Assembly: GCA_004843165.1 (NCBI GenBank)
Contig: CP039459.1
Location: forward strand, 685,501-749,500
Source of the DNA: Acetobacteraceae bacterium
GTDB taxonomy: Bacteria; Pseudomonadota; Alphaproteobacteria; Acetobacterales; Acetobacteraceae
Direction: 5' to 3'
DNA length: 64,000 nucleotides
Below, in pieces: positions 1 to 8,800 of the stretch (positions are counted from its first letter, which is position 1; each line of letters opens with the position of its first letter). Position numbers and translations under genes: made by a program. Below the pieces are notes generated by a model. The model was given only the letters and a program-made list of their open reading frames with translations. It searched no databases and was not told where the DNA came from.

Positions 1-461
1 TGGTTAAGTGTCCCAGCATTTAAAAGCATAAATAAAACGAAAGAAAACAGCCCACATACTCTAGGAGAAGGATTTTCCAAAAACTGCGCTGTTTTAAAAC
101 TTAAAAAAGAAAGCAAAATCCCGCAAACAAAACAGGAGATTGCCGCAACGCTTCTGCCGAATGCGATGAGATCTATCTGATGAAAACCAGGAAGCTCATG
201 CAGCCACATATATAAATAAAAAGAAAGCGGCGGATAGTTATTTGCGATCATCGCCTCTTGGGGAGGATAGAGCGGAAGATGATGAGATAATCGCGTTAAA
301 TGAAATGCATTCCATGCTTCGTTAATATCCCACTCAACCTGAAGCGGAATAAAAAAAAGCTTAATACCCAAGGAAAAAATAGCTGCAAGGCAAGAAAACA
401 AAAACAGAGCTAAAAAGAAAAAAACAATGATTTTGTCTTTAGAAAACATGCGTAAAAACAT
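1..461 (-). CDS. Polytopic GT-C-like membrane protein, C-terminus outside window
   Basis: The minus strand is open from an ATG at 461 to the window edge, giving 153 residues. The visible part starts with a hydrophobic segment (about residues 9-38). Next is a periplasmic-loop-like stretch rich in Trp, His and Pro containing EWDINEAWNAFH and NNYPPLSFYLYMW, then a second membrane segment. This layout resembles ArnT/PMT-type GT-C glycosyltransferases, where an acidic first loop after TM1 holds the catalytic residue. It also resembles the two GT-C-like proteins at 21.2-24.3 kb in topology, though not closely in sequence. A second in-frame ATG lies four codons in, and the SD is poor. Function is inferred from topology and context only. 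Confidence 0.65.
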   Translation of the reverse strand, partial: MFLRMFSKDKIIVFFFLALFLFSCLAAIFSLGIKLFFIPLQVEWDINEAWNAFHLTRLSHHLPLYPPQEAMIANNYPPLSFYLYMWLHELPGFHQIDLIAFGRSVAAISCFVCGILLSFLSFKTAQFLENPSPRVCGLFSFVLFMLLNAGTLN

Positions 462-568
462 AAGATTTATTCAACGGGCCATTACAGAAAAAGACATTTT
501 ATTTTGATTTCCCTTCTAACAATCGGTATAAAAATAAACTACCCCAAAAGGCGAATTAGTTTTTCTTC

Positions 569-609
569 AAAGAGAGACATTTTTCTGATATAGATAAAAG
601 TCTCTCTTT
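569..609. repeat. 10-bp perfect inverted repeat upstream of the GtrB-like gene
   Basis: AAAGAGAGAC at 569-578 is the exact reverse complement of GTCTCTCTTT at 600-609, with a 21-base AT-rich spacer. It ends 18 bases before the ATG at 628. It could be a regulator-binding palindrome or a 5'-UTR hairpin. No T-run follows, so it is not a standard terminator. Confidence 0.5.
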
Positions 610-627
610 AGGCAGTGACACAGAAAA

Positions 628-1575
628 ATGACTTTAAAAACACATAACTCGGGTATTCTCAAAATCATTACCCTTATCGTTCCCGTTTTTAATGAAGAGG
701 AGAGCATCGAAGCCTTTTGCGATGCGGTTGAAACACTCTCCCTTACAGATTACGAATTTCATATTCTTTTTATTGATGATGGCAGTTCCGACAGAACAGT
801 GGAAATTATTCGCCAACTTCAAAAGACCCGCAAACATATTCGTCTTATTTCTTTTACCCGGAATTTCGGGAAAGAAGCCGCTCTTTTTGCAGGGTTAAAA
901 GAAGCCAAAGGGGATGCCGTTATCCCGATAGATGTTGACCTACAAGATCCCATCTCCGTTATTCCTGAATTTATCAAAGAATGGGAAAATGGTGCAGATG
1001 TCGTGTTGGGCAAACGCCGCTCCCGCGATGGAGACGGTCTTTTTAAACGTCTTTTCGCCGCCATGTTCTATAAGTTGCATCACAAGATCTCCTCGATCCA
1101 TATTCAGCAGAATGTCGGTGATTTCCGCCTTATCTCCGCAGAGCTCGTGCCCAACATTACCAATCTGCGTGAACGTAACCTCTTTATGAAAGGGCTTTTA
1201 AGCTTTGCCGGCGGTAAGGAAAGCGTTATCGAATATGACCGCCCGGCACGCCTACATGGGACGGCCAGCCAAAGCCCAATTAAACTCATTCGCCTCGCTT
1301 TAAGCGGCATTATCGGCTATTCAACTTTTCCCTTAAAACTCGCAACCTTTTTAGGTCTCATCACCGCTTTTGCAAGTTTTTTGTACGGTCTTTATTTTTT
1401 CATCCGCACCATTATTTTAGGCAATGATGTTCACGGCTATCCTTCCCTCCTCATCATTATGCTTTTCCTTGGGGGCGTTCAGCTCATTTCCGTTGGCATT
1501 TTAGGGGAGTATATCGGACGAATTTATATTGAGGTGAAAGATAGGCCGAGATATTTAATTAAAGATAAAGAATAA
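628..1575 (+). CDS. GtrB-like polyprenyl-phosphate glycosyltransferase (GT2)
   Basis: The 315-residue protein has a GT2 fold at the N-terminus: a VPVFNEE start (about 18-24), DDGSSDRT at 50-57 and the IDVDLQDP motif at 101-108. Two membrane helices follow at about 233-258 and 268-293, then a short basic tail. This is the layout of GtrB/DPM-like enzymes that load a hexose from a nucleotide sugar onto undecaprenyl phosphate at the cytoplasmic face. A GtrII-like membrane transferase is present at 13.8-15.4 kb and could use the product. The gene opens the plus-strand glycosyltransferase cluster and is preceded by an inverted repeat. The donor sugar cannot be read from sequence. Confidence 0.88.
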   Translation: MTLKTHNSGILKIITLIVPVFNEEESIEAFCDAVETLSLTDYEFHILFIDDGSSDRTVEIIRQLQKTRKHIRLISFTRNFGKEAALFAGLKEAKGDAVIPIDVDLQDPISVIPEFIKEWENGADVVLGKRRSRDGDGLFKRLFAAMFYKLHHKISSIHIQQNVGDFRLISAELVPNITNLRERNLFMKGLLSFAGGKESVIEYDRPARLHGTASQSPIKLIRLALSGIIGYSTFPLKLATFLGLITAFASFLYGLYFFIRTIILGNDVHGYPSLLIIMLFLGGVQLISVGILGEYIGRIYIEVKDRPRYLIKDKE

Positions 1576-1586
1576 AGGAAAAAAAT

Positions 1587-3077
1587 CTGCCCCAAAATGT
1601 TGCGATAGCCCTTTTTGTTAAGGATGAAATTTCTGATATTGCCGGCTGGATTGCTTGGCATGCAGCGCTGGGGGTGCAAACCTTTTTTATTTATGATGAC
1701 CATTCCACTGACGGTACATGGGAAATCCTCCAAGCAGCGGCGAAATGTTATGATGTTCGCCTAAGGCGAACAGATCCGCTTAAAACACCTCATTTTGGCG
1801 ATCGCCAACGTGATGCCTATATGCAAACCGTCCAAGAAGCCAAAGGCGAATTTGAATGGCTAGGCTTTTTGGACGGAGATGAATATCTCTATCTTAAACA
1901 TTTTGACACATTGCCTGAATTTCTCTTGTATTTTCCACATGCCGATGCGATTGCCTTCTCTTGGCGGATTTATGGCAGTTCTGGGCGTGTTATTCGCCCT
2001 CGCATCCCGATTGTCGAAGCCTTTACCCAACATTCAAACAAAGATTTTCCGGATAATCTCCATGTTAAAAGCTTTGTTCGTCCCCAAAAAATGGGTTTAA
2101 AATGGTTTGACCCCCATTATTTTGATATTCCAAAAGAACATTACGCCCGTCCTAGCCGAAAATTTATTAATATTGCCGGACCTAAGCAGGAAGTGGAATG
2201 GTCAGATGCCTTCATCATGCATTTTATCTGCCGTAGCATGGAACATTATGTCCAGCGCATTAAACGCCGTTTAAACGCAGATCTCTCCGATAGCACCGAC
2301 TACTGGCACTATTTTGACCGCAATGAAGAAAATGATCCTGATCCCTTACGCTTCATTCCCAAAATGCAGGAAAAGCTTGCACCTATTCGGCGTGAAGCAC
2401 TCAAAATGGCGATTCAAAAACTCAAAGACCTGCCGATTACACCTGATCCGATATATTATTCTCAAAAAATATCTGAGCCAAAATTTGAATTTTTTAAAAT
2501 TTTAACACACTGCCAGACAATGCTCTACTATGCGCCTCAACTTGGTGAGGCTGTGCATTGCCTGCCCGAAATCGCCGCTGTAGAAAAATTTCTTCCTATT
2601 TTTGGTATTGTCGATAAAAAAACAGAATCTCTTATCACGCTTTTTATTGCCGGCGATGACACCAATTCTCTGCTGAAAATTCCATACGATTTTCGCCCTT
2701 CCTGTAGGCTACTTTATCGGCTTGTGCCGCAACAAAACAGCGGCCATGCACTTCTCAATCCAATCTCTCAACGCTTTATTTGCTTTTTACCGCCAGAAGC
2801 GAACGGCATCGGAAAAGTGGAAGCCAACCGTGAAAAAGCCCATGACTGGGAAAAAATTGCCCTCTTTAAAACCACCTTTGACCTGAATTTTCCTTTAAAA
2901 AAGCTTCCTTTTAATCCAAGCGAAAAAACCTCTGCCCATGCCCTCTTAAATTGGATTAAAACCGCCTCTGAACTTCCCGATGCAGAAACTTTTCTACAAA
3001 TATTTTACTGCCTCTCTCCGAAAGTACGGCAGGAAATTTCCAATTACGCTTCGGGATTACTCTGGGACTTTATTTAA
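1587..3077 (+). CDS. GT92 / Glyco_tranf_2_4 glycosyltransferase with C-terminal beta-trefoil-like region; probable CTG start
   Basis: Standard start codons would begin at GTG 1674 and lose the conserved N-terminus. The same frame is open upstream and encodes LFVKDEISDIAGWIAWH, matching the beginnings of the paralogues at 5507 and 8615. The best start is CTG 1587, seven bases after AAGGA. That gives 496 residues, close to the 481 and 523 of the paralogues. The catalytic domain carries IYDDHSTDGTW and FLDGDEY (DxD-type metal/nucleotide-sugar site). The C-terminal ~200 residues contain KVEANREKAHDWEKIAL, resembling fascin-type beta-trefoil repeats. The protein ends GLLWDFI. It is probably a cytoplasmic glycosyltransferase for surface glycan; acceptor unknown. 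Confidence 0.8.
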   Translation: MPQNVAIALFVKDEISDIAGWIAWHAALGVQTFFIYDDHSTDGTWEILQAAAKCYDVRLRRTDPLKTPHFGDRQRDAYMQTVQEAKGEFEWLGFLDGDEYLYLKHFDTLPEFLLYFPHADAIAFSWRIYGSSGRVIRPRIPIVEAFTQHSNKDFPDNLHVKSFVRPQKMGLKWFDPHYFDIPKEHYARPSRKFINIAGPKQEVEWSDAFIMHFICRSMEHYVQRIKRRLNADLSDSTDYWHYFDRNEENDPDPLRFIPKMQEKLAPIRREALKMAIQKLKDLPITPDPIYYSQKISEPKFEFFKILTHCQTMLYYAPQLGEAVHCLPEIAAVEKFLPIFGIVDKKTESLITLFIAGDDTNSLLKIPYDFRPSCRLLYRLVPQQNSGHALLNPISQRFICFLPPEANGIGKVEANREKAHDWEKIALFKTTFDLNFPLKKLPFNPSEKTSAHALLNWIKTASELPDAETFLQIFYCLSPKVRQEISNYASGLLWDFI

Positions 3078-3178
3078 AAGGAAAAAGAGAGTTTGCTTCT
3101 ATTTCTGGAAAAATGATACAACCCTTCTTTAAACATTCTAAAATAAAAGATAGACACCGAGCTAAGAGGATTTATCAT

Positions 3179-3832
3179 ATGTCTGCCCCCATTCATCTAG
3201 AACGACGCTGGTTAATAGATGCATTCGGTTGTTTCCTCCAATATGATTCTATGTCCCAGCAACTCGTTACAACCCCTTTCACACCACAAAGCTTTCCCAA
3301 TCTTTTTACCTTTATCCCCGTGCCTGAGAATTTTCCGCACAGGGCTGTCCTTCGCCTTACAAACTCTATCCCTGCTGCCATTCCACCTGCACGCTTTATA
3401 CGCGTCAATGAAAATGAAATTGCCATCCAAAACTTGGAAACAAATCATTATCTTTCTTCGCGTAAAAATGAAACAAACACCGGATGGGAAGACAAAATTG
3501 CTCTATGGGAAGAATTTTCTCTCTTAAGTGCGGAAATGATTGCAGGACTATCCCTCTTAAGCGACCCTGATTTAATCACGATTTCGGATGCACCTGCCGA
3601 TGGGCATCTAACATTTCACCAAGCAGATTCTTATTTTAAGAGCTTTGCTAAAATTGCTGGCACCAACATAAAAATCTCTGAAAATCTGCCTGAAATTGCG
3701 AAAATAGCAAATGCTAAAGCGCATGAAGCGATGCCCCTCACTTTTATCACTTCGGACGATTCACAAAACAAAATTTCCCTCACGATCACCCCTAAGAGAG
3801 CTGTACACTTATCTAGCTTGACGACTACTTAA
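3179..3832 (+). CDS. Small fascin/beta-trefoil-like protein, paralogue 1
   Basis: The 217-residue protein starts at ATG 3179 (AGAGGA eight bases upstream). An earlier in-frame ATG at 3113 lacks an SD. The chosen start matches the paralogue at 4844, where the leader AGAGGATTTATCAT is identical. It has no signal peptide or membrane helix. The region around residues 72-120 (ENEIAIQNLETNHYLS, then WEDKIALWEEFSL) resembles one unit of a fascin/DUF569-type beta-trefoil. The same pattern occurs in the C-terminal halves of the neighbouring GT92 enzymes. I infer a free-standing carbohydrate- or protein-binding partner of those enzymes. I do not recognise a named family. Confidence 0.75.
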   Translation: MSAPIHLERRWLIDAFGCFLQYDSMSQQLVTTPFTPQSFPNLFTFIPVPENFPHRAVLRLTNSIPAAIPPARFIRVNENEIAIQNLETNHYLSSRKNETNTGWEDKIALWEEFSLLSAEMIAGLSLLSDPDLITISDAPADGHLTFHQADSYFKSFAKIAGTNIKISENLPEIAKIANAKAHEAMPLTFITSDDSQNKISLTITPKRAVHLSSLTTT

Positions 3833-3893
3833 CTTTATTCGACAGACTATTTCTTAAGCTGACACACATTGCTCTGAGACCATAGAGGTATTG

Positions 3894-4736
3894 ATGCTCT
3901 CAAAACAGAAAACAATCCCCATTATTTTTGGTTTAGATGCCAATTATTTAAAGCCAATGTGTGTCACTATTAGCTCTCTTCTACGCTATGCGCCTGCTGA
4001 CATTCCTCGCCCCATTGAGTTTTATGTGCTTATTGATGATATTCCTTCCGTCTCGGAGAAAATTATTTCAACCATTTTTCGCAAATTGGGCGCAGAAGTA
4101 ACCTTCATCAAAACATCTCTCCCATCAACAGAAAATGGAGGACAATCCCATCATACAAAGCATATGTACTACCGGTACTTAATTCCTCCGATTTTTTCTG
4201 ATTTTTATGAAAAAGCAATCTACTTGGATGCTGACCTAATTATCCAAGGCAATATTTTTTCTGTTTTTGATCAAATGAAATCAGGAGATGCCTTAGCTGC
4301 AACTGTAGAAGACACATCTATCGCATGGTGGTGGGGCTCCCACCCAAATTTTGAGCACTTAGATATCCCCCATGAGACTTATTTTAACTCTGGCGTTATC
4401 GGCTTTAACTTCGAAAATCTCCCAAGTAATTTTTTTGAAAAATGTCTTTTCTATACCAAACCTGAGTTTCAATACCCTGATCAAGATGCCTTAAATGTGC
4501 TTGTGATTAAAGAAAATCTTCAAATAGCACATCTGTCTGACCAATATAATCGCTTTGCTAACCTTGGGGTTTCCAAAAATCATATTGTTATTCATTATAT
4601 CGGCACCCAAAAACCTTGGCGGTATCCAGAAAGCCCCAACGCAGATCTCTGGCGAGAAGAAGAAGCATATTTGACCAACAGAATTAAAGAAAAACTGCTG
4701 GACAACCTATCTGTTTTATTCTGGAATCTTATTTAA
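3894..4736 (+). CDS. GT8-family glycosyltransferase (LgtC/GspA-like)
   Basis: The 280-residue protein has the GT8 pattern: IPIIFGLDANYL near the start, YLDADLI (DAD about 112-114) for metal and UDP-sugar binding, YFNSGVIGFN, DQDALN and a final HYIGTQKPW nucleotide-binding motif. These are retaining galactosyl- or glucosyltransferases used in LPS and capsule assembly. ATG 3894 follows AGAGG by five bases; TTG 3891 directly upstream is an alternative. The C-terminus ends SVLFWNLI, echoing the LLWxFI ends of two adjacent GT92 proteins. It sits between the two small beta-trefoil-like paralogues. Confidence 0.88.
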   Translation: MLSKQKTIPIIFGLDANYLKPMCVTISSLLRYAPADIPRPIEFYVLIDDIPSVSEKIISTIFRKLGAEVTFIKTSLPSTENGGQSHHTKHMYYRYLIPPIFSDFYEKAIYLDADLIIQGNIFSVFDQMKSGDALAATVEDTSIAWWWGSHPNFEHLDIPHETYFNSGVIGFNFENLPSNFFEKCLFYTKPEFQYPDQDALNVLVIKENLQIAHLSDQYNRFANLGVSKNHIVIHYIGTQKPWRYPESPNADLWREEEAYLTNRIKEKLLDNLSVLFWNLI

Positions 4737-4843
4737 AGCATTTTCAAAAGGAGATGATTTGCTTATCTCGCTTTTAAAATGATATTCTTTTCCTCTTGAT
4801 ATTCTAAAATAAAACCTAAACACGAAAACAGAGGATTTATCAT

Positions 4844-5488
4844 ATGTCTGCCTCCATTCATCTAGAACGACGCTGGTTAATGGATGCATTTGGCGGCTTC
4901 CTCCAATATGATTCAACCTCTCAGCAACTCATTACAACCCCTTTTACACCACAAGGCTTTCCTAATCTTTTTACCTTTGTCCCTGTTCCAGAAAAGTTTC
5001 CACACAGAGCCGTTTTACGTCTAACCCATTCTATCCCATCTTATATCCCAGCCTGCCGTTTCCTTCAGATCGCTCCCCATAGCGTCGCTATCCAAAATGT
5101 TGAAACCAATCGTTACCTCTCATCTCTTTCTGGCACGCAGCAAACTTCTTGGCATCCTGAAGAAATTCATGATTGGGAACATTTCTTTTTGCTCAATAAA
5201 CAAATGTTGACTGGACTATCCCTATTAGCTGACCCTGATTTGGCAGAGATTTCTAATAATAACGAGTCACTTTCACAGCTTGTATTTACAGGAAATCCTA
5301 ATCAAGCAAAGATTGGTAGCCTTTATATTTCACTTTCTCATAATCTTGAAGAAATCGCTAAGCTTGCAGATTATAAAGCTCACGAGGAAAATGAACTTTT
5401 ACTTCATCCTTTACATAGCGAAGAAGAAACCTTTTCACTCAAAATAAAACTAAAAAGAAATTTTCATCTCAACACCCTAACATTGTAA
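4844..5488 (+). CDS. Small fascin/beta-trefoil-like protein, paralogue 2
   Basis: The 214-residue protein is clearly homologous to the one at 3179 over its whole length. Both begin with near-identical residues (HLERRWL, FLQYDS, TTPFTPQ) and share the same upstream leader. The module with VAIQNVETNRYLSS followed by IHDWEHFFLL is the beta-trefoil-like unit. DNA identity is highest at the 5' end, which points to a fairly recent duplication with faster change downstream. No signal peptide or membrane helix is present. The GT92 gene at 5507 starts 18 bases after the stop, so the two are probably co-transcribed. Function is unknown; a partner of the adjacent glycosyltransferase is an inference. Confidence 0.75.
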   Translation: MSASIHLERRWLMDAFGGFLQYDSTSQQLITTPFTPQGFPNLFTFVPVPEKFPHRAVLRLTHSIPSYIPACRFLQIAPHSVAIQNVETNRYLSSLSGTQQTSWHPEEIHDWEHFFLLNKQMLTGLSLLADPDLAEISNNNESLSQLVFTGNPNQAKIGSLYISLSHNLEEIAKLADYKAHEENELLLHPLHSEEETFSLKIKLKRNFHLNTLTL

Positions 5489-5506
5489 TAGATTATACCC
5501 ACCCCC

Positions 5507-7078
5507 ATGAGCACAGATATGAAACCTCTTTTGCCTAAAGTCGCCCTTACACTCATTGTTAAAGATGAGTTCTCAGATATTGCAGGTTGGCTTGCTTATC
5601 ATCAAGCATTAGGTGTTGATACATTTTTTATTTTTGATGATTATTCCAAAGATGGTACTTGGGAAATTCTCCAAGTCGCTTCACGTTTCTACGATATTCG
5701 ACTTTCTCGGTTGGAACGTCCTGCAAAGAGTGACTTTTGGAGTGTCCAATCCAGTCTTTATATGCGCCTCCTACAAGAAAATCAGGATTGCTTTGAGTGG
5801 ATGGGCTTCGTTGATGCGGATGAATATATTTATCTCCGAGAATATGACTCATTACCAAAATTTCTCTTAAACTTTGACCATGCAGATGCCATTGCATTCT
5901 CTTGGCGTGTCTATGGCAGTTCTGATTGGGCTGTAAGGCCTCGTATTCCAACCATTCAAGCCTTTACCCAACATGCGCCAGAAGATTTTGAGGAACATCA
6001 CCAAGTTAAAAGTATTGTGCGCCCTTCTAAAGTCGGCAGCAGAAAAACAACGGCCCATTGGTTCGATATCGAAGATGGAAAATATGCCCATCCAAGTGGG
6101 AAAATCATTCCTCATTTTCAGTATGGCGTTGGTATTGATCATATAGACTGGTCTGCCGGTTTTCTCATGCACTATGTTTGCCGTAGCATGGAACATTATA
6201 TTACACGTGGCAAAAAATGGGGGCATCAATTTATTGATGGCGGTGGCCGCCACAACCATACACGTTGGGGATATATAAACCGTAATGATGAGCGAGATGT
6301 CGGCCCTCTTAAACTTTTACCACAAATAGAAAATCTGCTCGCGCCTATCTATCAAACCAGCTTTCAACAGGCTATTCACACTCTCAGAAACCTCCCTTTT
6401 GGTTCAAGAGAAAATCTGCCGATGGGAGAAAAGCACTCTGATCGGATCAAAAGCATTTTTAGGCTTTATACCCATTTCAAAACGTTTCTTTACTATTCAA
6501 CAGAAAAAGGCAGCGCTGTTCATGCCACCGAGGAAGATGCGGCGCGAATTGGCTTATTACCAATTTATGGGATCATTCACGAAGCAACGCCTGATTTAAT
6601 CACATTTTTTCTCCCCGAAGGCAACCTGCCCTTTTTAAAAATATCCAATGAAGAGAGATTGGCACAAAAGCCTCTTTATCAAATGTGCAGGACAAGAGAT
6701 CCTCAAGCAATTGGCTTGACCAGCCCAATGAAATCTAATACTTACCTCAGCGCACAACCTATCCATGAGGAGGTTGCTGATATTCAGGCGAACCGAGAAA
6801 ATCTGAATGAATGGGAGTTTTTCTATTTAGAAGAAGTTTCTAAAAATACGGTTGCGTTTAAAAATATAGCGCATGATTTCTATAGGCAAGACCCATCACA
6901 AGACTTGCCCTTTATGCCTAATAAACACATATCCTCTTTAGAAGTGCTTCACTACCTACAGACTGCGCATAAAATACCCTCTACTAATCAAGTTGAGCGC
7001 ATCCTTTCTAAAGGATCACATGCGACAAAAGAGGAAATCTCTCGTATGGTTCCAGGACTTTTATGGGGCTTCATTTGA
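5507..7078 (+). CDS. GT92 / Glyco_tranf_2_4 glycosyltransferase with C-terminal beta-trefoil-like region
   Basis: The 523-residue protein begins MSTDMKPLLPKVALTLIVKDE. The catalytic domain has IFDDYSKDGTWEIL and GFVDADEYIYL (DxDE site), SWRVYGSSD and a conserved HYVCRSMEHY near residue 225. The C-terminal 200 residues contain DIQANRENLNEWEFFYLEEV, a fascin-like repeat signature, and end GLLWGFI. It is a paralogue of the genes at 1587 and 7170. Family knowledge supports glycosyl transfer; sugar and acceptor are unknown. A palindromic hairpin follows the stop by about 20 bases and probably ends the operon that began near 628. Confidence 0.85.
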   Translation: MSTDMKPLLPKVALTLIVKDEFSDIAGWLAYHQALGVDTFFIFDDYSKDGTWEILQVASRFYDIRLSRLERPAKSDFWSVQSSLYMRLLQENQDCFEWMGFVDADEYIYLREYDSLPKFLLNFDHADAIAFSWRVYGSSDWAVRPRIPTIQAFTQHAPEDFEEHHQVKSIVRPSKVGSRKTTAHWFDIEDGKYAHPSGKIIPHFQYGVGIDHIDWSAGFLMHYVCRSMEHYITRGKKWGHQFIDGGGRHNHTRWGYINRNDERDVGPLKLLPQIENLLAPIYQTSFQQAIHTLRNLPFGSRENLPMGEKHSDRIKSIFRLYTHFKTFLYYSTEKGSAVHATEEDAARIGLLPIYGIIHEATPDLITFFLPEGNLPFLKISNEERLAQKPLYQMCRTRDPQAIGLTSPMKSNTYLSAQPIHEEVADIQANRENLNEWEFFYLEEVSKNTVAFKNIAHDFYRQDPSQDLPFMPNKHISSLEVLHYLQTAHKIPSTNQVERILSKGSHATKEEISRMVPGLLWGFI

Positions 7079-7098
7079 AATCAAGCCCCCCAAAGATG

Positions 7099-7124
7099 AA
7101 CAGCCTCTAATATTAGAGGCTGTT
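7099..7124. terminator. Perfect 26-base palindrome between convergent genes
   Basis: AACAGCCTCTAAT at 7099-7111 is the exact complement of ATTAGAGGCTGTT at 7112-7124. It lies between the plus gene ending at 7078 and the minus gene ending at 7170, so it probably acts as a bidirectional terminator. The following T-run is weak (TTTC). Confidence 0.6.
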
Positions 7125-7169
7125 TCATAAACAACGAAAATAAACTATTGAGAGTGACCTTACAAAATC

Positions 7170-8615
7170 TCAGAGCCAAGCGATCATTTTTCCAAGATGA
7201 TGACTTGAAATTCTATTTTGGCTCTGCGGATTCAAATTATTCCAAGCAAGAAGGAAATCTCCATAAGAGAGATTCTGATGATTTTTCTGTACAAAATCTG
7301 AGAAACTCTCTTCATCATGAACCCCACTTGGATCCGCAAAAAATGAAATATGATCATCCTCAATTTTTTCTAGCTTAAACTTTTCCCATTCGCTAGGGAT
7401 CTCTCGATTGATCTCAACACGCCCCCCTGCACTCTCTGGAAGGCACGACATATAGTGTTCAGAGTGAGGAGACTGAAAAACAACACGATCGTCCACCGCC
7501 ATCATGTGGAACAAAAGAGCTGAAGCAAGACGATTATCGTCTGGGAAATAGAAACTCCTCGTCTCAATTTGCCTTTTAGAAGCAGAGAAAAAATAAGCAT
7601 TTTGTGGGTTAGAGGGATAACACACACATAAAACTTCATTATCTTCTGCATAAAATTGATGAAAATTTTGAGAGACTAAAATGGCATTTTTCTTTAAAAG
7701 AAGATGCGCATCATGATCACTTCTGACATGATAAACAGCCGCTTTGTTATCAGAATGCGGCTTTTCTAATAAAGAGACGGCATATTCCTCTTTAAGAAAA
7801 AATTTGACGCTCTCTATTTTAATAAAATCAATGATCTCTTTGGCTTTTTGAACCAGCTCAAAGGAAGGTAATGTTTCAATCTCATTTTTATTGAAATGAT
7901 TATAATAACCATCTGAATCAATCATATCAGCGTTAATTCTCTTGGAAATTTTTCCAACAAAATCCTGCATAGATCTAATCACATAATGGTTAACACATGC
8001 ACCCTGCCAAAGAATTTTATGACCAGGACCATGCGTAAATTCTATTTTTTCACCTAGCGCATTGGCATAACATTCATTGATGAGAGTCAAATGATGAGGA
8101 CTACCATAGTCAAAGGTAAAAGCCTCTGGCCGAATAAAAACCTTTCCAATCTCACAATCGCCTAATTCTTTTGTGCAATGGCGTGTGTAGGCTTCATAAG
8201 GCGGTGCTTTTGATTTTACAACCCGGCCATTAGAGCCATAAATACGCCAGCTCAAGGCGATCCCATTGAAATCATTAAACTTTTCAAGATAGGTATTTAA
8301 ATCTTGTTCTTTCTCAAGGGCGATATATTCATCCCCATCTAAAAAAGAAATCCAGTCAAATTTTCCAATGGCGGCACGACATGCTCTTTTATAAGAATCT
8401 GCCTGACGCCAATAAAAGTGACGAATTTTTAAATCTGTTCTAAAAACTTCAACATTATAGAATTTGGCACAAAGTTTAGAAAGCTCATAAGTGCCATCTG
8501 TCGAATGGTCATCATAAATAAAAATCTTATCCACGCCCAAAGAAAGATGCCATGCAATCCAAGCAACAATATCTTGGACTTCATCTTTGACAAAAAGAAC
8601 GAGAGCTGAGCGCAC
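7170..8615 (-). CDS. GT92 / Glyco_tranf_2_4 glycosyltransferase with C-terminal beta-trefoil-like region
   Basis: The 481-residue protein starts at GTG 8615, with AGGAAAA about seven bases upstream. It has ALVLFVKDEVQDIVAWIAWH, IYDDHSTDGTYEL, FLDGDEYIAL and SWRIYGSNG, the same block order as the two plus-strand paralogues. The C-terminal half has YMSCLPESAGGRVEINRE followed by EWEKFKLEKI, the clearest fascin/beta-trefoil signature in the window. It faces the opposite way to its paralogues and ends at the shared palindrome. It is probably a cytoplasmic transferase adding sugars to a surface glycan; the specificity cannot be read. Confidence 0.85.
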   Translation of the reverse strand: MRSALVLFVKDEVQDIVAWIAWHLSLGVDKIFIYDDHSTDGTYELSKLCAKFYNVEVFRTDLKIRHFYWRQADSYKRACRAAIGKFDWISFLDGDEYIALEKEQDLNTYLEKFNDFNGIALSWRIYGSNGRVVKSKAPPYEAYTRHCTKELGDCEIGKVFIRPEAFTFDYGSPHHLTLINECYANALGEKIEFTHGPGHKILWQGACVNHYVIRSMQDFVGKISKRINADMIDSDGYYNHFNKNEIETLPSFELVQKAKEIIDFIKIESVKFFLKEEYAVSLLEKPHSDNKAAVYHVRSDHDAHLLLKKNAILVSQNFHQFYAEDNEVLCVCYPSNPQNAYFFSASKRQIETRSFYFPDDNRLASALLFHMMAVDDRVVFQSPHSEHYMSCLPESAGGRVEINREIPSEWEKFKLEKIEDDHISFFADPSGVHDEESFSDFVQKNHQNLSYGDFLLAWNNLNPQSQNRISSHHLGKMIAWL

Positions 8616-8800
8616 TATATTTTCCTAACAAAATGCTTAATTCATTTAATTCTTTAATTATAAATTACTTCCCAAGATAGCGTCAATTTTATGGATTGCA
8701 TATCTGGCATTTTCTCATTTTTCGCATACTAGACTTTCAAAAAAGCCTACTTTAAATTCACACTTCAAAGATTATAAAACGCAACCCCACAGGATATAAT

